Source: Cladochytrium replicatum (lineage: Eukaryota; Chytridiomycota; Chytridiomycetes; Cladochytriales; Cladochytriaceae). From it: a DNA stretch of 64,000 nucleotides. The translations under genes and the position numbers were made by a program. Below the pieces are notes generated by a model, which was given only the letters and a program-made list of their open reading frames with translations, had not been told where the DNA came from and did no database searches. Shown here piece by piece: positions 34,111 to 43,958 of the stretch (position 1 is the stretch's first letter; every line of letters begins with the position of its first letter). The DNA lies in the NCBI GenBank assembly GCA_025526935.1, contig JAHLKD010000003.1, forward strand, positions 744,001 to 808,000, read 5' to 3'.

Positions 34111-34965
34111 TCACCACTGAATAACCTCCCCGTCGTAGGCGATCAGCTTGCTGAATGTTTCGGTTGTAGCATTGTCAATCTGCGCGGAGCTATGTGTCAG
34201 TGTCCAAATTTTTCGATTGCAACGAATTGTTCCTTACTTTATCAAGAAGTCCTGCAACCGAGTCTTTCAAAGACACGGGAGCACTTTCCAACCCTGCCGC
34301 CTGCGCATGTTCGTTGCCCATGTCCGACGCGACCCATCTAGTGAATACCGATCAATGTACGTTGGTTTGCAAATGGTTTGTTCAAGTTACCCTGGGTGAA
34401 TCGCAAACGAGATAAGCCCGTTCGCACCATGATCAACCTGAATCTTTCGGACGATGTAGTTGAACGCCGCCTTGCTTGAACCGTACGCAGTCGCGGGGTA
34501 CGACTGTACCGTCCCAACCGACGCCAACAACGTCGAGATCCCGACAAACTTGGGATGCTTTTCCTTAGACTTTTGAAGCAGCGGCCACGTCGCCTGGAAC
34601 AAAAGCAGCGGACCGAGCGTGTTGATTTCCCAGTGCTCGCGCATCGATTCCGCGGGCACGTTTGCAATCGGTCCGCCGGCTTTTGAGATCCCCGCGTTGG
34701 CGATCACAATGTCGATATGGTCAATGCCGTGGCGGGATGTTAGTTCTTGAACCGCTTCGAGGGCATCGTTTTCTGAGGTCGATACGATTTTGACGGTGAT
34801 CAGGCGGGAGCCTGGGGCGAGCTGAAGAGATGTGAGGGTGGAGGTGTTTAAGGGGTCGCGAACGGCGGCGATAACTGTGGTGTTCGGACGACTGAGGAGT
34901 GATTCGGTGAGACTCAGACCGATCCCGCGATTAGCTCCGGAAATTAGGTAGACGAGAGAAGACAT
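34111..34965 (-). CDS. Short-chain dehydrogenase/reductase SDR-2 (intact)
   Basis: Paralogue of SDR-1. Exons 34965-34391, 34337-34238 and 34179-34111 give 247 residues, with both introns at the same places and phases as in SDR-1 (53 and 58 bp). Motifs: SGANRGIG (first residue of the cofactor motif is Ser instead of Thr), NAGIS, ISTLLAS, YGSSK and the shared tail IDNATTETFSKLIAYDGE. Two small insertions or changes distinguish it (SKAGGPIANV before the active-site region). Both catalytic residues are present, so it should be active; the substrate may differ from SDR-1. Confidence 0.88.
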
Positions 34966-35340
34966 GATTGCACGTATGGGAAGTTGCTTTGTGTTTGAAC
35001 TACTGGGAAAGAGCGGGAAGGGTCTAATATTTATTCATGTTTTGTTGTTCTTTTTTTCATCATTGAAATTCGCTGTGACGGCAGTGACGGCAATTCAATT
35101 AGTTTTCATTTGAGTTTCTTTGCCGAGATTCTCTGTATTCCAAATTGATTGTTGAGGTTCTTTCCGGGAATGTGTTGTGCATTCCAAATCTCGGCCATCG
35201 GCCGCGGCCATAACTGGAATTTTTTCGCAACTTTCCTTTCTCTTTATCAATTTCTGTAAAAAATTAAGGACTGATTAAAGATGTGTAGCTTGATAGTTAT
35301 GTGTAGCTTGATAGTTTTTATTAAGAAATCGATGTCCGCA
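34966..35340. other. Intergenic, upstream of SDR-2
   Basis: AT-rich. A short exact direct repeat, ATGTGTAGCTTGATAGTT, sits at about 35280-35317. No gene seen. Confidence 0.45.
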
Positions 35341-36217
35341 TTAAATGGAGACCACTTTCGCATATATTTTTCGGTTGGCTGCCTTCCACTGGTGAGGATT
35401 CACTACGGAGTTGTGTTTTCCGCTGTACGAAATCAGCTTGTTGAAAGTTTCAGTGGTAGCGGTGTCGATCTGTAAACCAATGGTCTCAAAATGATGATAA
35501 AGTCTCCATGTGCTCATAATACCTCGTCGAGATTGCGATGACACGGAGTCTTTCACCGAAACCCGAGCCTTTTGCGATCCACTACTGCCCATTTCCGTAT
35601 CAACCATCTGATCAAATAATGGAAGTGAGTAAAGTTCGAAAGTCTACTTTTACCGGTATCTTTACCCCGGATTGATTAGGAAAGCGATCAACCCATTTTC
35701 CCCACGATCCACTTGTATTTTTCTCACAATGCAGTTGAGAGCAACGTTGCTGGATGAGTAGCGCAGTGCATAGACAGTTTGTCGCACCAAACCTGTGAGA
35801 TTCCAACAAATATTGGGATTTGCCTCTTTTGATTTCTGAAGCAGAGGCCAAGTCGCTTTTAACAGCAAAAGTGGCCAAGAGTATTAACTTCCCAGTGATC
35901 GCGCATGGTTTGACGCTAACTTTAGAAATGGGTTTCGTTATTGCAAATGCCAGCATTCGCAATGACGACGTCGACGTGAGTGATTCCATGGCGCGAGTTG
36001 AGCTCCTCTAGGGCATTGATGGGGTCGGTTTCTGAAGTAGATTCGATCTTGACTGTGATCAAGTGTGACCCAGATGAAGGCTGAAGGGTAGAGAGAGCTG
36101 ATTGTTTGGAAGGATCCCGCACAGCAGCGATTACGTTGGTTTTTGAGCGTTCGAGGAGTGCATCGGCGACGCCAAGACCGATGCCACGATTTGCGCCGGT
36201 ATCAAGTACAGGGACAT
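35341..36217 (-). pseudogene. SDR pseudogene (third full-length copy, broken)
   Basis: Covers the whole SDR length. The start is ATG 36217, but a one-base loss after TACTTGAT shifts the frame before TGANRGIG. A second shift follows NAGICNNET. The catalytic motif reads YSSSN, so the active-site Lys of YxxxK is replaced by Asn. The C-terminus TATTETFNKLISYSG is still readable, and the splice positions of the intact copies can be recognised. Loss of frame plus loss of the catalytic Lys makes it a pseudogene. Confidence 0.8.
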
Positions 36218-36578
36218 GCGGATAAATTAATTGACTGTGAGGATGATATGATTTGCTGCGAACGACAGAAACACAGATGTTATTTTGGGGTAGGAGCCAA
36301 TGATGGTGTAGCGACACACTTTATCTTAGCATAGATGTGTGCGATGTTATTCTTTAAATAGTTCAAAAAATAATACATTAAATCACATTGTAGCACACTT
36401 GGCTTTCCTTCCCTTCCCTGCTCTTCTGATCCGAAACTCCGTTTCAATTCTGTCTTGTGAATGTTACATAATCAGTGGCGGTGTAAGATAATCTAATCTG
36501 AAATCTAAAATTTTCGTTGCCAGTCGGCCGGAGAGATTATTACCGGATTCTACTTGGAGGAGGGCGTGGAATTTTGCA
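36218..36578. other. Intergenic, upstream of the kinase
   Basis: Shared 5' region of the SDR pseudogene (-) and kinase (+). No site called. Confidence 0.4.
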
Positions 36579-38135
36579 ATGCAACAAGATAACACTGGGA
36601 AGAGTGCTGCGGTAGACCCGCTGGCTAGATACATCGCTGATTCGTCGTCAGATGCTACCACTACCACGGACCTCTCCTCTGTAACTCACGCTATCGATTC
36701 GGTAACTTCAAAGCATGTGGTGCTGAAACGGACTTTACTGGACGACGAATTCGGTGACCAGGAGCACGAGTTTCTGACCTTCATTGCGGAACGATCGCCG
36801 TGCGAGCATATAGTGACATTGCTAGATTCGTTCGAAGAGAACACCGATGCCGATGGGAGTGAAGGCACCCTCGGACGCAGAAGAGTGCTTGTCTTACCTG
36901 CACTGGACCGGGCTGTGTTGCGCCAACCAGATTTATGGGCCGTAAGAGAATACATGTGGCAATTGCTCGCGGTAAGTTGAGAACTACACAGTCAGTGAAT
37001 TGCAGATCGCTCAATGTATACTCAAAAGGCACTTGGAACGGTTCATGCACTTGGTATCGTACATCTGGATATCACACCGGCGAATGTCATGCGGGATCCC
37101 CAGACAGGAAAATTCGTTTTGATTGATTTCGGTCTAGCACGAAAAGTTCCACCACTTCCCGACCCTTCGGATCCAGAATCTTGCACCCTCCCAGAACCAC
37201 ATCCCGTCGGTCGCGGAACTGCAGGCTACATTGCCCCCGAAATGTTTTCAGGAAGCGCATACACCGCTGCTCCGGATGTGTATTCCGCCGGCGTCATATT
37301 CGGGCAGTTCCTCGAGACCTACATTCCCGGCTTTGGCCTCAACTACCTAGGATCCAAGCTTGTCCGCCCCAACGTAACAACCTACATTGCTCGCAAACTC
37401 CTTTCTAAACTCAACCCCTCCTGTCGCACCGTGACCGGCAACATCCCAATCCCCTTCTGCGACTCCCGACGCAGCCAAAGCTTCACAGGCATCTACTCCT
37501 CCTCCCTCCCTACCCACGCCGCCCCAACGCAACAAAACCACCTCCGCCCCTTGATCCCCGCGCACATCAACCTCGACGCCACGATCTCCTCCATCGCGAC
37601 TACCTCATCAACCAACTCGTCCGCAGGCGGACCCCAATTCCTCGCCCGATCCCCGTCGTTCGTCCACCACTCGCACTCCTACACCAACTTCGCGGCCCTC
37701 TTCGCCCACAGCCACGACGACGAAGACGAGCCGATCCACGGCGTCGACCCCACCCACGCCAAACTGCACTGGCACCCCGCCGTCCGCGCCGCCACGGACC
37801 TACTGTGCAAGATGCTGGACCCCGACCCGTGGTCTCGGGTCTGCGCGACCGACGCGCGCGCACACGCGTTCTTTGCGATGGGGAAAGACGAGTTTGAGGG
37901 GACGGAGTACGGCGTTTGGACGACGCGGACGTTGTGGGAAGATGACCCTGTGCTGGGGTCGACGGTGAGCTCGGTGGCTAGTGAGATGATGGAGGACGCG
38001 CCGGCGTGTTCGGGGATACTGCTGGGGAAAAGCCCCGACGGGGCGCCTGTGAAGAGGACGGCGAGCTCCGTGTTACTTTCGGGGATGTGGGGACGGCAGA
38101 GCTCGAGGGATGAAGTGAGGGTTGTTTATCGATAG
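36579..38135 (+). CDS. Protein kinase, possibly CDC7-like
   Basis: Exons 36579-36971 and 37029-38135 (57-bp intron, acceptor CAAAAG) give 499 residues. Kinase landmarks: beta-3 VVLKR (Lys50), VHLDITPANV (catalytic Asp145; HLD in place of HRD), IDFGLA (Asp164), GTAGYIAPE (about 194-202) and DVYSAGVIF. The sub-sequence and a long Ser/Thr/Pro-rich insert between lobe C helices (37440-37740) resemble CDC7/DDK kinases, but the match is not decisive. A glycine-rich loop is not visible: the sequence ahead of VTHAIDSVTSK reads TTTTDLSS. An upstream exon could carry the loop, or the loop is lost. The last third is strongly GC-rich compared with exon 1. Confidence 0.65.
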
Positions 38136-38373
38136 ATCGGTGGTTTATTGACTTAAAGAGTTTTGTTTCATAACTTATGCGTGCCCCAGTCTTTGAATGT
38201 TTTCCACGTTCTTTTCTCTATTCTTTCTTTGAGAACAAATATTTTCCTCTGATAACTGGAAAACATAAACGCCCGTGTTTCTCAAAACATATTCAGAAAA
38301 GCAAACTCGTAAAAACAACCACACCTTGTCACGTAGGTGTACGCTATCTTACAAATCTCAACATGATAGTTGC

Positions 38374-39460
38374 TCACAATCCAAGTAGCTTCTGTTCCAA
38401 CGCCACAATTCCCGGAATCTCTTTCTGCAATGAAGGTGCATGGGGCATCCATCCCAAGTACATGCGCGCTCGTCGAGCGGAACATCTAGAATTCAGACCC
38501 CAACTCAACGCAGAGTAGTGACCGAACGCCTTTGTTTCCTCGTCAGAAATATTCTCAACGTCCGCCGACGGAATGAGCCCCCTTTCTTTCGCCGCCTGTG
38601 CAATCCATCCCGAAACTTCGCTCCACACATGCTGTCCGTTCTCAGCGAGACAGTATCCCCTCTGACCCCACAATTGCGGAGTGTCGTAGCGTGCAGCAGC
38701 AGCGTCGCAATATAGCAAATACATGTCCGCCAAGTCGTCGATGTGCACGTTGTTCCAGATTGCCTTCCCCGGCCCGACGATGGGAGCTTTCCCGCGTTGG
38801 ATGGTCGCTTTGACAAGGTCGTACACTTGACTGCTTCGCGTGATGACCGGGCCGAACCCTGTTCCGTAGACGGTGGACGGACAGATAATCGCAGTCCTCA
38901 CCGAATCCGGGTACAGAGCTCCCGTACGCAGAACCAGCTTGTCGATGTTCCGGTGGAAAGCGTGGTCGGGGAGGTGTGTGAGCTCATCGACTCCGTCGAG
39001 ATCGTCGTAGACTTTATCGCTGGCGTATCCGAGACGACCCGCGTCCGAGTCTGCAAACGTCAAAATGCCCGTGCCGCCAGTGTGCAGCCAGTAGCCCGGC
39101 TTTTCTTTCGAGTGTCCGCGCACAAGGCCGGCCGCAATGGCTTTCGCTGATCCCTCGTGGTCGGACGAGTCTGCAGTGTGAATGACAATGTCTGCGGCAG
39201 CGGATTCGTCTTCGATGACTTTGGCAGAGTCCAGATCACCGAACGCGAGCGTCACGTTTGGGAAGGCATCTTTGACTGGTTTGCCTTTTTCGGGGGATCG
39301 TACAAGAACGGTATAGGCCCATTCAGGATAAGTTGAGTAGAGCCTGTGGAGCACAGAACCTCCAATGTAGCCCGTCGCACCAGTGCTGAGGATAATCTGG
39401 GTCAGAATTGAGAGCCTCTGTCCATTACATGACAGCTTACAGAAAGATCTTCTTTTTCAT
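38374..39460 (-). CDS. NAD-dependent epimerase/dehydratase family protein (extended SDR)
   Basis: Exon 1 is only 20 bases (39460-39441, MKKKIF plus two bases). A 55-bp intron (GTAAGC...CTCAG) joins it to 39385-38374, which completes LTGATGYIGG; total 343 residues. The TGATGYIG motif (residues 8-15) is the Rossmann cofactor site of extended SDRs. Further landmarks are VLVRSPEKG, DIVIHTADSSDHEG, LHTGGTG, CPSTVYGTGFGP and WNNVHIDDLADMYLLY. No YxxxK is obvious at the usual place; the region reads HRNIDKLV. This is seen in NmrA-like and atypical members, so catalysis cannot be claimed. It is convergent with the kinase, 238 bp apart. Confidence 0.8.
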
Positions 39461-40383
39461 TTCGACCGAAACCGCCTGTAACCGCAGCAAAAGAGTTTTT
39501 TAAGACGTTTGAAATGATTTGAATCAGATCTTCAAATTCGCCACGCCACGCCACACAAGGAACAAGGAAGGTGGTGGAAATTCACACGCGATCACACGAT
39601 CACGACATTTTCCTTTTGGATGCTCACCCGATTTCAGCGCCACGGAGTGACACTCAGTCGTGCAAGTTGAATCATTTTTTTGTTAAAGTCTCGCATCTAC
39701 CCTCCACCCCAACAACCAGATACAGAGTAATCTCTCATCAGAAATACACGAATTCCAACGGTTAAAAAAATGAGACCTTGTTTCTCCAAAGCAAAAAGGA
39801 GATTTTGCTTTCTTTTGCCCTTCCCAGATCGAAAAAAATTAAACCAGTGACATAAAAGACTAACATACACACCCCAAATGAATGATTTTCTTGAACAAAA
39901 CACGGAAAGACGGAGATGAAAATGGCGTGAGCCGAATGTAACAAAAGAGCACAATCAAACAAACATAGGGGGTGTGTGTGTGTTGATAAAAAAACCATAC
40001 TGTCTGTCCTTTCCGAACAAAGGCTGTTTTTGTCTTCCCCCCACCTCTCGCCCATTCCCGTTTTTTGCAAAAAGAAGACTGATGAGGAGTCAAATGGGAA
40101 ACCAGAATCACAAAACATACAAACTTTGTAAAATGCTCTAAAATCCATTCTGGGAAGAAATAAAAAAAGAAAAGTTCACAAAAGCGGATCCAGCTGCGAT
40201 GATCAAGGAAGAAATGTAAAAAGCAAAACCCCCACACCCGGTGTTGGCTCTCCCCAAACGGGGCGAATCAGATAATGTCCATCACAAAAAAGAGGAAAAC
40301 CGCCCAAAAACGTACAATAAAGCAAGGGGAAATAACACAGAGACACAACCCACGGGGTCGACTCAAGCTCTGCGTCGAAAACT
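39461..40383. other. Intergenic, no gene seen
   Basis: About 920 bp. Strongly strand-asymmetric, A-rich on the plus strand. Several overlapping long open frames (39697-40237, minus) look like composition artefacts. Confidence 0.45.
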
Positions 40384-42087
40384 CTACAACTCCCCCCTCC
40401 TCGCAGCCTCCAACACCCGCTCCTTCTCCCTCCTCGCCCTCTCCGCCTCGACCCTCAACCCCTCCCTCTCCCTCTCCAGACCCTCGACCTTCATCTGCAT
40501 CCTCCTCATCCGCTCCGCAATCACCCCCTTCCGTCTCCCATCGCACCCGGCCTCGGCTCCCGCCTCCCCCGCGAGCTTCTCGTGCCTCTTCAACGCGTCG
40601 CGCCGGGCGAAGCCGCGGCCGCACCGGGGGCATTGGAACGGTTTCTCTGCCGAGTGGGTCTTCAGGTGCCGCGTGAGATCGTGCGATCGCACAAAGGTCG
40701 AGGGGCAGTGCGGGCAGGGGTGCACGCGCGGGAGGGCGTGCGAGCGCAGGTGGGTCGAGAGGTTGCAGTGGCGGGTGTAGCGACGTGAGCAGAGCGCGCA
40801 GGTGTATGTTTTCGTGCCGTTGGGGGTCGTCGAGCGGCGCATGAGGTGGGAGTAGGGGTCCGAAGAGGGCGTTGGGGACTTGGAGGCGGTGCGGTTGGAG
40901 GAGGAGTCTGGGGAGGCCGGGGGGTTCGATGGGGAGGACGGCGAGGCGGTAGTGTTGCGGAAGGGGAGGTTTGCAGAGGAGGGGGTTGTGCTGAAGGGGT
41001 AGGGGTGGGGGTGCTGGTGGTCGGAGGCGGCGCTGCTTGTGCTGGAGAAGGAGGAGCCAAAGGGAGCGAATTTGATCTCCAATGGGGTGCTTGGCTGGAT
41101 CGGTTCGGGGTGGGATGGGGTGTAGGATGTGGTGTACGGTGCTTCCCATCCGTTGGAGAAGTGTGGGCGTCGTGAGTCTGAGTCGGAGACAGGGTGGTAG
41201 GGTGGGAGCTGGAACGAGTTTCTGGGTGTCGACGTCGTGGTTGAAGGCGGGAGACTTTCGAAGTTGAAATGCTGGGCCTCCCTGTGCTGCATGAATGCGT
41301 CGCTGCCGTCGTGGTACTCGTCGAACCCGACATCGACATCGAGCTCCATTGCTGCTCTCGAGGCACCGCTTCCACTTCCAGGGGTCCACTTCGGCTGCGA
41401 CCTGTGTCGAGCGTGCACATTCGACTGCGGCGAGGGTGAAGGGATGTCAAGCTGCATTCCCCGTGAGCCGAAGTGGGTCCGAGATGCTGGGGACGGCGGG
41501 AGGGGTGCTGGCATGCGACGGAAAGCGGAAGCCGAAGCTGCGGTGAGTGGTCTTCCGAGAGCTTCGCCGGCAAATACGGCCGCGCCGTTCGCATTGTTGT
41601 TCTCAAACCCAGGGGCACCGAAGGGTCTGAAATCGGGAGGAGAGATGCTGGAGTGTGTGGATGGAGCGCGCTGCTGGTGCACAGGTGGACGAGGGGGTGG
41701 TAGAGAAGGTCGAGAGTCATCGTTGCGGTCGAAAAGCGCGAGCGAGGTGATGGGAGGGAGTGTGATGGGGGATGGAGGCCGGCGAGAGAGCTGCGGGTAG
41801 CTGGCATTGGGCTCCATTGCGGGAGGACGGTGAGCCGAGGAGGCGGCACCATGGGAGTGACTGCTCTGGCTGTGAGAGAAGGAATGGGCGACATTCCCAG
41901 CGACACCTGGAGCAGGGAAGCCAGGGGGCGAGGCGGGGTACTGGGAGTACTTTAGTGCATGAGGTGGGATGTGGTCGAAAGGAGAAGAGGTTCCAGCGAG
42001 GGTCTGTTTCAGCGAGGGTAAAGGAAGAGGTCCCGAAGGATGGTGGTGGTGGTGGTGGTGCAGATAGTTGAGATTCGGATCGGCCAT
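40384..42087 (-). CDS. C2H2 zinc-finger transcription factor
   Basis: Single exon from ATG 42087, 567 residues; the frame stays open upstream but has no ATG. The long N-terminal part is low-complexity (Ser, Pro, His-rich; a run of seven His near residue 10). Near residues 420-505 lie three fingers: CALCSRRYTRHCNLSTHLRSH and CPHCPSTFVRSHDLTRHLKTH are standard C-x2-C-x12-H-x3-H, while CPRCGRGFARRDALKRH lacks the usual second His and may use a later Cys. Linker HSAEKPFQ is the classic TGEKP type. The last 45 residues (MQMKVEGLEREREGLRVEAE) form a predicted coiled coil. Nuclear DNA-binding regulator; targets unknown. Confidence 0.85.
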   Translation of the reverse strand: MADPNLNYLHHHHHHHPSGPLPLPSLKQTLAGTSSPFDHIPPHALKYSQYPASPPGFPAPGVAGNVAHSFSHSQSSHSHGAASSAHRPPAMEPNASYPQLSRRPPSPITLPPITSLALFDRNDDSRPSLPPPRPPVHQQRAPSTHSSISPPDFRPFGAPGFENNNANGAAVFAGEALGRPLTAASASAFRRMPAPLPPSPASRTHFGSRGMQLDIPSPSPQSNVHARHRSQPKWTPGSGSGASRAAMELDVDVGFDEYHDGSDAFMQHREAQHFNFESLPPSTTTSTPRNSFQLPPYHPVSDSDSRRPHFSNGWEAPYTTSYTPSHPEPIQPSTPLEIKFAPFGSSFSSTSSAASDHQHPHPYPFSTTPSSANLPFRNTTASPSSPSNPPASPDSSSNRTASKSPTPSSDPYSHLMRRSTTPNGTKTYTCALCSRRYTRHCNLSTHLRSHALPRVHPCPHCPSTFVRSHDLTRHLKTHSAEKPFQCPRCGRGFARRDALKRHEKLAGEAGAEAGCDGRRKGVIAERMRRMQMKVEGLEREREGLRVEAERARREKERVLEAARRGEL

Positions 42088-42580
42088 GCCGTAGTCGCAG
42101 GTCCACCGACGTTTGTGGATTGTGGATTGTGGTGGGGGAGAAAAGGGTGCGGAGTTCAGGCACCGAAGATGTCCGGGGCGGGAGAAAGGAGAGGGTTCAA
42201 AAAATTTAGGAGGCAAATTGGAGCAAGCGAGGGTTGGAGGGAATCGGGAATAGGGAATAGGGGATAGGGGGAACACGTAGTCGGTGGAGTGGTGCGAGAC
42301 AAGAGCCAGTTGCTAACAGCAACAATAATACTAACTCTTACTATCCGTAGTAATAGTAATACTGGTGGTACTGGTAGTACTTCTACCAGTCAGTCAGGGA
42401 CAGTAGGTTATAGCATGGTTGTGGGTGGTGGCGGGCAACCACTACTGCAATTTTTTATTTTACTATTATTATTATTATTATTATTGCCAGTGCCATTCAC
42501 TGTTCAGCTAATGCTTTGAAATTCTTGACTGTGATCGAGTTGACAAGACCTCTTATTCAGCGTTTAATAAACTGGAGTTA
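42088..42580. promoter_or_regulatory. 5' region of the zinc-finger gene with microsatellites
   Basis: Purine-biased leader just upstream of the ATG. Simple repeats: a GGT/ACT-rich stretch at 42345-42395 and (ATT)n at about 42460-42487. The far end abuts the 3' end of the J-domain gene. Confidence 0.5.
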
Positions 42581-43553
42581 TCACTTCCTCCTGCTAATGG
42601 AGGGCGTTCCCGCCTCAGATTCTGTTCCAGATGCCTCTCCACGCTTTTTTCTCCGCCCAAGCTTCCCAGATCCCGGCTCAGTTTGAGCATCCTCCACAAC
42701 CTCCGCATCTCCATCCACCGCAACGTCTTCTTCCTTCTCCTTCTTCCCACTCGCGAGACTAGCGACGGTCGACACAACCCACAAGGGCAACTGCATCAGA
42801 ATTACGTCCTTGTAGCTCGGCGGAATTGGCAACTCGATCTCTGGGACTTCCTCTGCAGACCCTTCGTTCAGCGAGGTCTTTGACCCGGCGGCACCCGACT
42901 TCTTTGACTTTTTCAAAGCTTTCTTTGCTTTGCCCGAGACCTGGTTTAGGAGCTGCGCGTCCTCCTTAGCTCGTGCGAGGTCTCGGTAATAGATTGCCCA
43001 AGCCGATGCAAATTGTACGAAAGAGATGCATGCGAGGATAAAGACTGTGATGACGAAGAAGCCAGGTCTGTAGCGCTGGTAGTAATATCTACAAATTTAA
43101 AATGTAAAGCAAGTTGAAACATTGTGTTCCATCACTCCTACCCAGTGCCCCTCCAGCGGGGGATCCCATTCTTCAGATGGTAATCGTACTTTTCTCTGGA
43201 TTCCGTGTCCTTCAACACGCTAATGACGCCCGTCAGAATCTGGTACAGTTTCCCGGCTTCAGGGTCAGGGTTCTTGTCCGGGTGCACCGCAAGGGATATC
43301 TTGCGGTAGGCCTTGTTGAGCTCCGATGCGGAAGCAGTGGGAGCTGACTGCAGGATCGAGTAGAAGTTGACGTCTTTGCCTTTGAGCGAGACAAGTGCGT
43401 CGTTCTGGGAATGATGTTAGCGATTGCCATGCCCAAGGACGTTTCTCCACCTACCAGGTCAAAGATTCTGTGGTCCTTCTCGTCCCACACAGCAGTGACG
43501 GCGGAGGCGAGCAGGGCCAGACATAGAACCAGGACGGAGAACCAGCGCGACAT
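42581..43553 (-). CDS. J-domain (DnaJ) protein of the ER membrane
   Basis: Hsp70 (BiP/Kar2) co-chaperone. Exons 43553-43455, 43404-43142 and 43088-42581 give 289 residues (introns 50 and 53 bp). Signal peptide MSRWFSVLVLCLALLASAVTA. The J domain starts at DVNFYSILQS (about residue 44) and has HPD at 74-76. A transmembrane helix follows (FFVITVFILACISFVQFASA), then a Lys/Ser-rich cytosolic region, a second hydrophobic stretch (ILMQLPLWVVSTVASLA) and an acidic/basic tail ending SRRK. The J domain is thus predicted in the ER lumen. Architecture resembles Erj5/DNAJC1-like fungal proteins. It is divergent from the C1-THF synthase gene, 405 bp from its upstream start. Confidence 0.85.
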
Positions 43554-43958
43554 GTTCGAAAAGCGACGCGTAGAAAAGGGAATTGCACGTGTGGGGGTAG
43601 TACACAGAAAAACATATCAAAATATAGGAGATTGGAATAAACTGATAATGCGTGAAAGTATCGGTTAGCCAAGAGGAGAAAAACAGCTTTCCTCTCGCAT
43701 TTAATTCGGTTCTGTGATGTCATTAGTGTGTGATATTCGTGGCGCGTCGTTCTTGGGGCATTTCATCAACCCGAACTGCCGTGTGACTTCGCTTCTTAAA
43801 AAAAAACACTGCGGGTGTGCTGAGCTGTTGTTGTACTACTATTGCCGTCATCAAAGAGATCCGCTCGAGGCTCTCCCTTTTGCTGTGCTGGTATGTACGT
43901 GAATCAGATGTATGCGGAGAAAATATCACCAACATTACCCCACAGACCTTGCGACTAT
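43554..43958. promoter_or_regulatory. Divergent promoter region, J-domain gene / C1-THF synthase
   Basis: Only 405 bp separate the two divergent starts, so promoter elements are probably shared. No specific site called. Confidence 0.35.

Noticed and set aside
39697-40237. Three overlapping minus-strand open frames of 85-128 codons
   Set aside because: Phe/Cys/Leu-rich translations of a strand-biased, A-rich intergenic stretch; no motif or splice logic.
40846-41800. Long plus-strand open frames inside the zinc-finger gene
   Set aside because: Gly/Val/Arg-rich antisense shadows of a GC-rich Ser/Pro coding exon.
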